This document shows positions 41,763-50,404 of a stretch of 64,000 nt of DNA, one piece after another. Every line of letters starts with the position of its first letter. Within the stretch, counting starts at the first letter, position 1. A model generated the notes under the pieces. That model worked only from the letters and a program-made list of their open reading frames with translations. It was not told the DNA's origin and searched no databases. The position numbers and the translations under genes are program-made. The stretch is from SGZJ01 sp949372955 (GTDB lineage Bacteria > Bacteroidota > Bacteroidia > Flavobacteriales > Flavobacteriaceae): the NCBI GenBank assembly GCA_949372955.1, contig CASIAX010000016.1:1-64000 (forward strand). The letters run 5' to 3'.

Positions 41763-44700
41763 TTATTCTTTTCCAATAAACAATTCCAAATACGAATTAA
41801 ACTCTTCCATCTCTTTTTCTAAAAAATCGCCATCTTCGTGAGATATAATGACTCCAACTAAAGATCTGTATCTTTCAATATCAGTGTATATTTCTTCAGC
41901 ATATTTGTTTTTGTTTTCATCTTTCAAATTGCTAAAATAAAAGAGGTTTTCTTGATATTTATTGGATATTTCTAAAAATAAATTTCTAGCTTTTTCATTA
42001 CTACCAACCTTGTAATAAGATTCAATGTAAGGCTCTAAAAGTGTGTAATACCCAAATATGCTCACTGGCATATTTTTCATTATAATATCGGTTATCTCTT
42101 CTGCTTTATCTAATTGATTTTCTAGAATAAGCTGATTTATTAATCTTGAAACGTTACTTCGATAAGTAATACTATTTTTCCTAGATTCAACATCAAAATA
42201 AATATCCATACTTCCTTTTGTTCCCCAATCCCAGCTTTTAACCATAGGGTACATTTTTTCTGTATTAACCCTACCCATTTCATATGGATTTGATTGATCA
42301 ATAGGAGTCTTAATTGGCACTAATTTATAGCACAAACCTTCAAGCTGTAAATAATCTTTCATCCATAAATAATCTTCATCCCCAAAAGAACCACCTGTAA
42401 AGTAAATCGGTCTTTCCCAATTGTTTTCTGCGATAATATCTAACATTAATAATCTGTTTTTGTAAAGTGCTTGCCCTTTAATTTTAATAACTATTTCATC
42501 AACAATCTGATCTTCTAAACTACTGTCTACTATGTTGTTTTTAATTACTGACTTTTTATCTACAGGGATACTAATACTTTCAGTTGGTAAATAATTTGCA
42601 TTTAAATCTTGTTCTCTTAGGTAAGTAGTTTCATATCCTTGTTTTTGAAGTAAACTCTTATACTTATATTTTTTATCATCTTCTGTAACAAATTTTATCA
42701 TTTTCTTTATATCAACGGTATCTAATGTGGTAACTTCTTTGATAATATAATCTCTGGTGCCATACCTGTACTTTTCGTGTGATAAAGATGAGGGAATAGG
42801 CTCGCTATCATATGCTTTTCTTTTCATCTGGTCTATATACCAATCGGTAGCAAAAAGGCTAGTATTTAAAACACGAACGTCTGTTCTAATTCCTTCAATT
42901 TCTTGTGCATACCATAAAGGGAATGTATCATTATCACCAATGGTAAACAAAATTGAATTTGGTTCACACGATTCTAAGTACTTTTTTGCCATTGAATATG
43001 CTGTATACCTGCCAGATCTATCATGATCATCCCAGTTACTACTAGCGAGGTTAATAGGGAGTATTAAAATAAAAATTGGTACTGCTAATATTTTAATAAA
43101 TTTTGAATTTATAAGTTTATTTAGATAGCTAGTAATACTAAATACTCCAAAACCTATCCACATTGAATAAACATAGAATGAACCAACAACGGAGTAGTCT
43201 CTTTCTCTAGGTTCAAAGGGCCTTACATTTGTGTATACTTGTATGGCAATCCCAGTGAATATAAAAAAGACTAACATTGTCCAAAACAACTCTTTATCTC
43301 TGTTGTACAAAAAATAGAATCCTATTAAACCAATAATAAAAGGAATCATGTAAAGCTTATTTCTTGATTTATTATCCACTACTTCAGAAGGTAAATTATC
43401 TTGACTTAACCCTAGATGAATTTCATCTAAAAAATTAATTCCACTAATCCAATTTCCATGCATATCCATTTTACCCTGAATGTCATCTTGTCTTCCGCTA
43501 AAATTCCACATAAAATACCTCCAGTACATATAACCTAACTGGTACTGAATTAGATATGTAATATTGCTGATTATTGAAGGTTTCTCTATGTCTAAGTATT
43601 GACCATAGGTTTTTAAAAAATTGTGGTGATCTTCATAATCAACATCTCCTTCGTAAGTTCTTTTTTTAAAATCACTTACTAATTGTAATAACTCTTTGGC
43701 TTCTGGTTGATTTTTGTACTTATTTTTAATCTCATAATTTAAGAACCCTGTATACCTAAGATAATTTGAAGCATGCGTTGAGCTCCACATTCTTGGTAGT
43801 ATTGATGCTTGTTTACTGTTAAAGTTTTGAGTAGCATTTTTGTAGTTATTTACAATAATATATTTGCTATTAACTAAGTCTTTTTCATATTTTGGCTTAT
43901 CATCTTTATATGGATTTTCCTCATCTAGTCCAGAATATTGATCAGTAAACAAAGGTCCATAAAACAAGTGTGTTTTGGGATACTGTTCTAGGTTGTAATA
44001 TGCTAAAAGTTCTCTTGCATTAGAAGGATCATTTTCATTTATAACAACGTCTGCATTTGCTCTTATTGGAAGCATAATCCATGACGAAAACCCTATTAAA
44101 ATAAATAAAACACAAAGCACAATTGTGTTAAGTGTTTTTAAGTTCTTTTTAATTGTGTAGTTTATAGTGTAATAGAAAAAAGCGATTAATAGAAGTCCTG
44201 CAATTATTGTTCCAGAGTTAAAAGGAAGACCTACAGAATTTACAAAAAACACTTCCAATAGACTGAAATAAAGTAAAATATTAGGAGCCAAAAGTTTAAA
44301 TACAAACATTAAAATTCCAACTACAAAAATATTAGCTATGATGAACTTTTTTATTGTAATTGGTTTATAGTTTTTAAAGAAATAAATCAATCCTATTGCT
44401 GGAATTGTTAGTAAGCCCATAAAATGAACACCAAATGATAGTCCAACGATAAAACTAATTAATATGAGCCATCTGTTACCTCTTGGCAAATGCATCTCCT
44501 GCTCCCATTTTAAGCCCAAATAAAATAATGCAGACATTATTAACGTTGCCATTGCATATACTTCTGTCTCGACAGCATTAAACCAGAAAGTATCAGTAAA
44601 CATAAATGATAAACTTGCAACACTAGAACTTAAAAGAATTATGAAATTATTATCTCCTTTGCTATCAATTTTTGATGATATTTTCGAAAGTAATATGCTA

Positions 44701-44996
44701 ACTGACCAAAACATAAAAAGAATTGTAAATGCGCTAGCTACCCCACTCATCAAATTCATTATGTACCCAATTTGTGATGGTTCAACTGCAAAAATTGAGA
44801 AAAAGGCACCTAACATTTGAAAAAGAGGAGCTCCTGGAGGATGTCCAACTTGTAGCTTTGATGCGGTAAGTATGTATTCACCAGAGTCCCAAAAGCTAAC
44901 AGTTGGTTCGGCTGTAACAGCATATACAATAACAGCTATAGTAAAACACAACCACCCTAAAATTTTGTTCCATTGCTTAAAGCTAATATCACTCAT
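41763..44996 (-). CDS. DUF2723 / GT117 family multi-pass membrane protein
   Basis: Very large (1077 residues) integral membrane protein with the DUF2723 domain in its N-terminal half. It begins ILGWLCFTIAVIVYAVTAEPTVSFWDSGEYILTASKLQVGHPPGAPLFQMLGAF. The acidic WDSGEYI/GHPPGAP loop resembles protein O-mannosyltransferase-type GT-C enzymes and defines the group assigned to GT117. About 12 or more TM helices occur to ~690, interrupted by an extracytoplasmic segment (about 320-500). A soluble C-terminal part of ~400 residues ends with TPR-like helices (LDKAEEITDIIMKNMP...). It probably transfers a sugar from a lipid carrier to protein or envelope glycan; donor and acceptor are unknown. Confidence 0.88.
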   Translation of the reverse strand: MSDISFKQWNKILGWLCFTIAVIVYAVTAEPTVSFWDSGEYILTASKLQVGHPPGAPLFQMLGAFFSIFAVEPSQIGYIMNLMSGVASAFTILFMFWSVSILLSKISSKIDSKGDNNFIILLSSSVASLSFMFTDTFWFNAVETEVYAMATLIMSALFYLGLKWEQEMHLPRGNRWLILISFIVGLSFGVHFMGLLTIPAIGLIYFFKNYKPITIKKFIIANIFVVGILMFVFKLLAPNILLYFSLLEVFFVNSVGLPFNSGTIIAGLLLIAFFYYTINYTIKKNLKTLNTIVLCVLFILIGFSSWIMLPIRANADVVINENDPSNARELLAYYNLEQYPKTHLFYGPLFTDQYSGLDEENPYKDDKPKYEKDLVNSKYIIVNNYKNATQNFNSKQASILPRMWSSTHASNYLRYTGFLNYEIKNKYKNQPEAKELLQLVSDFKKRTYEGDVDYEDHHNFLKTYGQYLDIEKPSIISNITYLIQYQLGYMYWRYFMWNFSGRQDDIQGKMDMHGNWISGINFLDEIHLGLSQDNLPSEVVDNKSRNKLYMIPFIIGLIGFYFLYNRDKELFWTMLVFFIFTGIAIQVYTNVRPFEPRERDYSVVGSFYVYSMWIGFGVFSITSYLNKLINSKFIKILAVPIFILILPINLASSNWDDHDRSGRYTAYSMAKKYLESCEPNSILFTIGDNDTFPLWYAQEIEGIRTDVRVLNTSLFATDWYIDQMKRKAYDSEPIPSSLSHEKYRYGTRDYIIKEVTTLDTVDIKKMIKFVTEDDKKYKYKSLLQKQGYETTYLREQDLNANYLPTESISIPVDKKSVIKNNIVDSSLEDQIVDEIVIKIKGQALYKNRLLMLDIIAENNWERPIYFTGGSFGDEDYLWMKDYLQLEGLCYKLVPIKTPIDQSNPYEMGRVNTEKMYPMVKSWDWGTKGSMDIYFDVESRKNSITYRSNVSRLINQLILENQLDKAEEITDIIMKNMPVSIFGYYTLLEPYIESYYKVGSNEKARNLFLEISNKYQENLFYFSNLKDENKNKYAEEIYTDIERYRSLVGVIISHEDGDFLEKEMEEFNSYLELFIGKE

Positions 44997-45013
44997 AAAA
45001 TTATTTTAAATGT

Positions 45014-45021
45014 CAAATTTA
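45014..45021 (-). promoter_or_regulatory. Candidate -7 element of the GT117 gene
   Basis: TAAATTTG on the minus strand, 17 bases before the start codon. There is no TTG at standard spacing upstream. It lies back-to-back with the tRNA-Gln promoter. Confidence 0.4.
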
Positions 45022-45086
45022 ATGATAAAAATTATACACAGTAATTATTAACAATTATTTAATAAAAATTTATTTTTTAAAAATTC

Positions 45087-45116
45087 TTGTTAAAATGAAA
45101 GATTGTTATAAATTTG
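45087..45116 (+). promoter_or_regulatory. Promoter of tRNA-Gln
   Basis: TTG at 45087-45089, a 19-base spacer and TAAATTTG at 45109-45116 give a full consensus match, 13 bases ahead of the tRNA. This is good support that the tRNA has its own promoter. Confidence 0.7.
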
Positions 45117-45129
45117 CACGCTCAGCAAT

Positions 45130-45202
45130 TGGCCTATGGTGTAACTGGTAACACGTCTGTTTTTGGTGCAGAAGAGTCTAGGTTCGAAACCTAGTGGGCC
45201 AA
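45130..45202 (+). tRNA. tRNA-Gln (anticodon TTG)
   Basis: A 73-base cloverleaf. The acceptor stem is 45130-45136 with 45195-45201 and discriminator A at 45202. The anticodon stem is 45156-45160 with 45168-45172, with a 7-base loop carrying TTG at 45163-45165. The T loop is TTCGAAA. CCA is not encoded. It precedes rimP-nusA-infB, in the place where E. coli has the initiator tRNA metY, but separate -7 elements lie between it and rimP. Confidence 0.97.
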
Positions 45203-45255
45203 CTGATTAAGTTTTTAAAAGTTTCTTGTTGAAGGAAACCTTTAAGAATAAAAAT

Positions 45256-45271
45256 TAAATTTGTATATTTG
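45256..45271 (+). promoter_or_regulatory. Tandem -7 elements ahead of rimP-nusA-infB
   Basis: Two perfect TAnnTTTG matches abut: TAAATTTG (45256-45263) and TATATTTG (45264-45271). A TTG lies 24 bases before the first (45229-45231), one base beyond the usual range. This suggests two neighbouring start sites upstream of the leader hairpin. Confidence 0.5.
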
Positions 45272-45297
45272 CATCTTTAATTATTAGAAATGATCAT

Positions 45298-45323
45298 GAG
45301 GGGACTAAAAGTCCCCTCTTTTT
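45298..45323 (+). terminator. Intrinsic-terminator-like hairpin in the rimP leader (attenuator candidate)
   Basis: A 9-bp GC-rich stem (GAGGGGACT at 45298-45306 with its complement at 45310-45318), a 3-base AAA loop, then five T's. It lies between the tandem -7 elements and the rimP ATG at 45332, so it would end transcription of rimP-nusA-infB unless it is read through. NusA acts on termination and autoregulates this operon in E. coli, which makes attenuation plausible. Confidence 0.65.
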
Positions 45324-45331
45324 ATAGAATT

Positions 45332-45793
45332 ATGTTTAGAAATATCGTTGAAGAATTACTTGAGACAAGTTTATCAGAGAGAAAAGACTTGTTTTTAACA
45401 GAGTTTGAAATACTTTCTGGTAACAAAATTAGAATTGTTATAGATGGTGATAATGGTGTTTTAGTTGGAGACTGCATGTATATTAGTCGTGCCATAGAAC
45501 ACAATATAGATAGAGAAGAACATGATTTTTCTCTAGAAGTAAGTTCTGCTGGTGCATCCGCGGCTTTGACTATAAATAGACAATTTGTCAAAAATATAGG
45601 TAGAGTTTTAAATGTTAAGACTGAAAATAATGATTACGAAGCTGAGTTAGTAGATGCTACTGAGCATGAAATAAAATTAAAATGGAAGCAACGCGAGCCT
45701 AAGAAAATTGGTAAGGGTAAAGTAACCGTTGAAAAACAAATTAATATCTCTTACAAAGAGATAAAAGAAGCAAAAGTAAAAATTAAATTTTAA
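45332..45793 (+). CDS. rimP: Ribosome maturation factor RimP
   Basis: 30S assembly factor, 153 residues from the ATG at 45332 (MFRNIVEELLETSL). The N-terminal alpha/beta domain carries LTEFEILSGNKIRIVIDGDNGVLVGDCMYISRAIE and the conserved FSLEVSSAG. The C-terminal SH3-like domain includes RVLNVKTENNDYEAELVD. An in-frame ATG at 45290 would add 14 residues, but they are encoded across a terminator-like hairpin and are not family-like, so I reject that start. nusA follows after 9 bases. Confidence 0.92.
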   Translation: MFRNIVEELLETSLSERKDLFLTEFEILSGNKIRIVIDGDNGVLVGDCMYISRAIEHNIDREEHDFSLEVSSAGASAALTINRQFVKNIGRVLNVKTENNDYEAELVDATEHEIKLKWKQREPKKIGKGKVTVEKQINISYKEIKEAKVKIKF

Positions 45794-45802
45794 TATTATA
45801 TT

Positions 45803-47035
45803 ATGGAAAATATAGCGTTAATAGAGTCTTTTTCTGAATTTAAAGACGATAAGTTAATTGATAGAGTAACTCTAATGACTATCTTAGAAGAAGTTTTTAG
45901 AAGTGCCTTAAAAAGAAAATTTGGCGATGATGATAATTTTGATATTATAATAAATCCGGATAAAGGAGATTTAGAAATTTGGAGAAATAGAGTTGTTGTT
46001 GCAGATGGTGAAATCGAAGATGAAAATGGCGAAATATCATTGACAGAAGCAAGGCTAATAGAACCAGATTTTGAAGTTGGTGAAGATGTTTCAGAAGAAG
46101 TTAAGTTATTTGATCTTGGTAGAAGAGCTATTCTAGCATTAAGACAAAATTTAGTAGCTAAAATCCAAGAGCATGATAATACTAATATCTACAAACAGTT
46201 TAAGGAATTAGTTGGCGAAATATATACTGCAGAAGTTCATCACATTAGACATAGAGCTATAATTTTATTAGATGACGAGGGAAATGAAATAATAATGCCA
46301 AAAGACAAGCAAATTCCATCTGATTTTTTCAGAAAAGGAGACAATATTAGAGGTGTTATTGAAAGTGTTGAGTTAAAAGGCTCTAAGCCGTCAATAATTA
46401 TGTCAAGAACTTCTCCAGCATTTTTGGAAAAGTTATTTGAACAAGAAATTCCAGAAGTATTTGATGGATTAATAAACGTAAAAAAGGTTGTAAGAATACC
46501 TGGTGAAAAAGCTAAAGTAGCCGTAGATTCATATGATGATAGAATTGATCCTGTTGGAGCTTGTGTTGGAATGAAAGGCTCTAGAATCCATGGAATTGTA
46601 AGAGAGCTTGGGAATGAAAATATTGATGTTATTAATTACACTAATAATCTTCAACTTTTTATTACTAGATCTTTAAGTCCTGCCAGAATTACTTCAATTA
46701 AAATTGATGAAGAAAATAAAAGAGCTGAAGTTATTTTAAAACCAGAAGAGGTCAGTAAAGCAATTGGTCGTGGAGGACACAATATTAGATTGGCTGGTCA
46801 AATTACTGGATATGAAATTGATGTATTTAGGGAAGGTGTAGAGGAAGATGTTGAATTAAGAGAATTTAGTGATGAGATTGATGGCTGGGTGATAGATGAG
46901 TTTGCTAAAGCAGGACTAGATACTGCAAAAAGTATTTTAGAACAAGATGTAGTTGACTTAGTTAAGAGAACAGATTTAGAAGAGGAAACTATTGTTGAAG
47001 TAGTTAGAATTCTTAAAGAAGAATTTGAAGATTGA
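45803..47035 (+). CDS. nusA: Transcription termination/antitermination factor NusA
   Basis: RNA polymerase-binding elongation factor, 410 residues. The N-terminal polymerase-binding domain (about 1-125) starts LIESFSEFKDDKLIDRVTLMTILEEVFRSAL. It is followed by S1 (about 133-200), KH1 (VGACVGMKGSRIHGIVRELGNENIDVI) and KH2 (AIGRGGHNIRLAGQITGYEIDV). The acidic repeats of E. coli NusA are absent and only a short acidic helical C-terminus follows, which is normal outside the Proteobacteria. It lies 9 bases after rimP and 21 before infB. Confidence 0.97.
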   Translation: MENIALIESFSEFKDDKLIDRVTLMTILEEVFRSALKRKFGDDDNFDIIINPDKGDLEIWRNRVVVADGEIEDENGEISLTEARLIEPDFEVGEDVSEEVKLFDLGRRAILALRQNLVAKIQEHDNTNIYKQFKELVGEIYTAEVHHIRHRAIILLDDEGNEIIMPKDKQIPSDFFRKGDNIRGVIESVELKGSKPSIIMSRTSPAFLEKLFEQEIPEVFDGLINVKKVVRIPGEKAKVAVDSYDDRIDPVGACVGMKGSRIHGIVRELGNENIDVINYTNNLQLFITRSLSPARITSIKIDEENKRAEVILKPEEVSKAIGRGGHNIRLAGQITGYEIDVFREGVEEDVELREFSDEIDGWVIDEFAKAGLDTAKSILEQDVVDLVKRTDLEEETIVEVVRILKEEFED

Positions 47036-47056
47036 TAATATAAATTAAACCAATTT

Positions 47057-49819
47057 ATGGCTGAAAATATTAGATTAAATAAAGTGCTTAGAGAGTTGAA
47101 TATTTCAATTGATCGTGCTATAGATTTTCTTGAATCTAAAAGTATTGAAATTGAAAAGCGTCCAACTACTAAAATTTCTTTAGAGATTTATAATCTATTA
47201 TCAGATGAGTTTCAAACAGATGCAAATAAAAAAGTTGCATCAAATGAACTAAGTGAAGCTAAATCTAAGGAAAAAGAAGCCATTAGAATAAAAAGAGAGA
47301 CTGAGATTGAGTTGCTGCTTAAGAAAAAAGAAGAAGAAGCTAAGGTAATTACTGCTGCTTCTAAGATTAAAGAAATTAAAAAAGTAGGTAAAATTGATTT
47401 AAAACCAGTCAAAGCTAAAGTTAAGACTGAAATCAAAGTAGTTACTCCGGAAGCAAAGCCTGTAGCTAAAGTTGAGTCTCCTGTAATTAAAAAACCTTTA
47501 GAAACTTCTAAAGAACCACTTCTTGAAAAACCAGCTAAAAAATCATCTGAAAAACTGGATGAAAAGTCTGTAGAAAAATCTATCGAAACAATTAAAGGAG
47601 CTCCTAAAGTTGCTTCTAAAGATATTCAACCAGAAGATGAGGTTAAGGATGAAGTTTCTGGGACAGTAACAACACAGTATAAAAAATTATCAGGTCTTAA
47701 ATCCACTGGTGAAACCATTGATTTATCAAAATTTAAAACTGAAAAGAAAAAAGAATCTCCAGCTTCAATTCATTCTAAGAAAAAAAGAAGAAGAATCAGT
47801 AAGCCTAATGATACTGCAAAGCCAGGACAAAGACCCCCACTAAGGCCAGGTCAAAGGCCAGTTCAAAAGGCTAATATTAAAGCTAAATCTTCTCCATCAA
47901 CAAGAGAAGAGCCTAGTGCTGAAGAAGTTCAAAAGCAAGTTAGAGAAACTCTTGAAAAACTTCAAGGGAAAAGCTCAAAAGGTAAGGCTGCTAAATACAG
48001 AAAAGATAAAAGAGACCAACACAGACAAAAAACAGAAGATGAACAAGCCAACGTTGAGGCTGAAAGTAAGTTACTTAAGGTAACGGAATTTGTTACTGCA
48101 AGTGAGGTAGCTACAATGATGGATGTTTCTGTTACTGAAATTATTTCCGCATGTATGACTCTTGGGATGATGGTAACAATGAATCAGCGATTAGATGCAG
48201 AAACGCTTAGTATTGTAGCTGAAGAATTTGGCTATAGTGTTGAGTTTGTAACTGCAGATATTGAAGAATCAATTGAAGAAATCGAAGATTCAGAAGAGGA
48301 CTTAAAGCCTAGAGCACCAATTGTTACGGTCATGGGTCATGTTGATCATGGAAAAACTTCTTTATTAGATTATATTAGAAAAGAAAATGTAATTGCAGGA
48401 GAATCGGGTGGTATTACTCAACACATTGGAGCTTATAGTGTAGTGCTATCTAGTGGGCAAAAAATTACTTTTCTTGATACTCCTGGTCACGAGGCATTTA
48501 CTGCAATGAGGGCAAGAGGAGCACAAGTAACAGATTTAGCAATAATTGTTATTGCAGCAGATGATGATATTATGCCACAAACGAAAGAGGCTATTTCTCA
48601 TGCTCAAGCTGCGGGAGTCCCTATAGTTTTTGCTATTAATAAAATTGATAGACCAACTGCAAATCCAGATAAAATAAAAGAAGGTCTTTCGCAAATGAAT
48701 TTACTGGTTGAAGATTGGGGTGGTAAAATTCAATCTCATGATATATCGGCTTTAAAGGGTGATGGTGTGGATGATTTGTTAGAGAAAGTTTTATTAGAAG
48801 CTGAGCTTTTAGAGCTTAAGGCTAATCCAGACAGAGCATCTTCTGGAACAGTTGTTGAAGCCTTTTTAGATAAAGGTCGAGGTTATGTTTCCACTATTCT
48901 TGTGCAAACAGGTACATTAAAAATTGGTGACTTTGTTCTTGCTGGAAAAAATAGCGGTAAAGTAAAAGCTATGCAAGATGAAAGAGGGAATAATGTTGAA
49001 AGTGTAGGTCCATCCTCTCCAATTTCAATTCTTGGTTTAGATGGTGCTCCTCAAGCAGGTGATAAGTTTACTGTTTTTGCTGACGAAAGAGAGGCTAAAC
49101 AAATCGCAGTGAAAAGAACTCAGTTACAAAGAGAGCAGTCAGTTAGAACACAAAGACATATTACTTTGGATGAAATTGGTAGAAGAATCGCTTTAGGAGA
49201 GTTTAAAGAATTAAATATTATCCTTAAGGGTGATGTAGATGGTTCTGTTGAGGCATTAACAGATTCCTTCCAAAAATTATCAACTGAAGAAATACAGGTA
49301 AATATTATTCACAAAGGAGTAGGAGCTATAACTGAAAGTGATGTCTTGTTAGCTTCAGCTTCAGATGCAATAATTATTGGATTTAATGTTAGGCCAACTG
49401 GAAATTCCAAACAAATAGCAGACAAAGAAGAGATTGATATTAGAATGTACTCAATAATTTATGATGCTATAAACGACCTTAAAGATGCTATGGAGGGTAT
49501 GTTATCACCTGATTTCAAAGAAGAAATTACTGGTACTGCAGAAGTTAGAGAAACATTCAAGATATCAAAAATAGGAACTATTGCAGGATGTATGGTGACT
49601 ACTGGTAAGATATTTAGAAATTGTGGAATTAGACTCATTCGTGATGGTATCGTAGTTTTCTCAGGTGAGTTAACTTCACTGAAAAGGTTTAAAGATGATG
49701 CTAAAGAAGTTGCAAAAGGGTATGATTGTGGTATACAAATCAAAAACTATAATGACCTTAAAGAGGGAGATGTTATTGAAGGTTTCCAGCAAGTAGAAAT
49801 TAAAAAGAAACTCAAATAG
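47057..49819 (+). CDS. infB: Translation initiation factor IF-2
   Basis: GTPase that delivers initiator tRNA to the 30S subunit, 920 residues. An N-terminal IF2N module (IRLNKVLRELNISIDRAIDFLESK) is followed by a long Lys/Glu/Ala-rich disordered stretch (about 65-340), then a second IF2-N-like segment (VTASEVATMMDVSVTEIISACMTLGMMVTMNQRLD). The G domain carries GHVDHGKT at 427-434, DTPGHEAFTAMRARGA and NKID. Domains II-IV end with IQIKNYNDLKEGDVIEGFQ. It is the last gene of rimP-nusA-infB and converges with the SPOR gene 4 bases away. Confidence 0.97.
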   Translation: MAENIRLNKVLRELNISIDRAIDFLESKSIEIEKRPTTKISLEIYNLLSDEFQTDANKKVASNELSEAKSKEKEAIRIKRETEIELLLKKKEEEAKVITAASKIKEIKKVGKIDLKPVKAKVKTEIKVVTPEAKPVAKVESPVIKKPLETSKEPLLEKPAKKSSEKLDEKSVEKSIETIKGAPKVASKDIQPEDEVKDEVSGTVTTQYKKLSGLKSTGETIDLSKFKTEKKKESPASIHSKKKRRRISKPNDTAKPGQRPPLRPGQRPVQKANIKAKSSPSTREEPSAEEVQKQVRETLEKLQGKSSKGKAAKYRKDKRDQHRQKTEDEQANVEAESKLLKVTEFVTASEVATMMDVSVTEIISACMTLGMMVTMNQRLDAETLSIVAEEFGYSVEFVTADIEESIEEIEDSEEDLKPRAPIVTVMGHVDHGKTSLLDYIRKENVIAGESGGITQHIGAYSVVLSSGQKITFLDTPGHEAFTAMRARGAQVTDLAIIVIAADDDIMPQTKEAISHAQAAGVPIVFAINKIDRPTANPDKIKEGLSQMNLLVEDWGGKIQSHDISALKGDGVDDLLEKVLLEAELLELKANPDRASSGTVVEAFLDKGRGYVSTILVQTGTLKIGDFVLAGKNSGKVKAMQDERGNNVESVGPSSPISILGLDGAPQAGDKFTVFADEREAKQIAVKRTQLQREQSVRTQRHITLDEIGRRIALGEFKELNIILKGDVDGSVEALTDSFQKLSTEEIQVNIIHKGVGAITESDVLLASASDAIIIGFNVRPTGNSKQIADKEEIDIRMYSIIYDAINDLKDAMEGMLSPDFKEEITGTAEVRETFKISKIGTIAGCMVTTGKIFRNCGIRLIRDGIVVFSGELTSLKRFKDDAKEVAKGYDCGIQIKNYNDLKEGDVIEGFQQVEIKKKLK

Positions 49820-49823
49820 TTTA

Positions 49824-50228
49824 TTAATTAATTTTTTCTAAATCTACTTCTTTGTTCTGAACTTTAGGTTTTGGCCTAAATATAAAAGCCTCTGGATATT
49901 TTTTTTTAATTAATAATAATTTTTTATCTGCCTGAAGTTGTGTGAAAAAATCTCCAACCCAGACTTTATAATTGGGTGTTTCGTAGACAAGCTTAATTTT
50001 GTCGCCTGGGTATTTATTTTTTGTATGACTGCTGATTAGTTCTAAGGCTTTATCTCTTTTACCACTAAATATTTGAATTTTTAGGTTGAATAAATTCTCA
50101 TTAATTTCTTTTTTTAATTTTATTAAGCTGTCTATTTTAGGATTCTGTTTTATTTGTATTAAATCAGACTGTGAATATGAGTATTCAGAAGTAATAAATA
50201 TGCACATGTAAATAATTATCCTATTCAT
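49824..50228 (-). CDS. SPOR domain-containing secreted protein
   Basis: Small protein of 134 residues with a signal peptide (about 1-19, MNRIIIYMCIFITSEYSYSQ) and a SPOR domain over about 46-120: FNLKIQIFSGKRDKALEL, KLVYETPNYKVWVGDFFTQLQADKKLLLIKKKYPEAFIFRPK. SPOR domains bind denuded glycan strands of peptidoglycan at division sites. A role in envelope or septum function is therefore likely, with no enzyme domain attached. It has its own -7 element and converges with infB. Confidence 0.88.
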   Translation of the reverse strand: MNRIIIYMCIFITSEYSYSQSDLIQIKQNPKIDSLIKLKKEINENLFNLKIQIFSGKRDKALELISSHTKNKYPGDKIKLVYETPNYKVWVGDFFTQLQADKKLLLIKKKYPEAFIFRPKPKVQNKEVDLEKIN

Positions 50229-50249
50229 TTTTTAAGTATTTTTGAACTA

Positions 50250-50257
50250 CAAATGTA
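50250..50257 (-). promoter_or_regulatory. Candidate -7 element of the SPOR gene
   Basis: TACATTTG on the minus strand, 21 bases before the start codon. No -33 TTG at standard distance. The 176-base gap to actA holds this element, the actA element at 50363 and otherwise plain AT-rich sequence. Confidence 0.45.
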
Positions 50258-50362
50258 TAGTTATTTTTGATATGCTCTAGATTTATTATTTAGAATGCTT
50301 ATAAATTATAATTTAACAAAAAAATTAGCATATGTGATCATTAAATAATCGTCTATATGTGT

Positions 50363-50370
50363 TATTTTTG
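50363..50370 (+). promoter_or_regulatory. Candidate -7 element of the act-cox operon
   Basis: TATTTTTG followed by TG, 34 bases before the actA ATG at 50405. It is the only candidate seen for an operon that then runs ~11 kb to the terminator at 61740. Confidence 0.45.
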
Positions 50371-50404
50371 TGCTTGATTTTTATGAACGATTTTTTCTTT
50401 TTGA

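Noticed and set aside
41763..44996. The C-terminal half of the GT117 protein as a separate gene.
   Set aside because: The frame is continuous from the DUF2723 half without an internal start or stop, and this length is usual for the family.
45290..45331. An upstream in-frame ATG that would extend RimP by 14 residues.
   Set aside because: The extension is encoded by the terminator-like hairpin and does not resemble the family N-terminus; ATG 45332 fits RimP. A leader-peptide role is mentioned only as a possibility.
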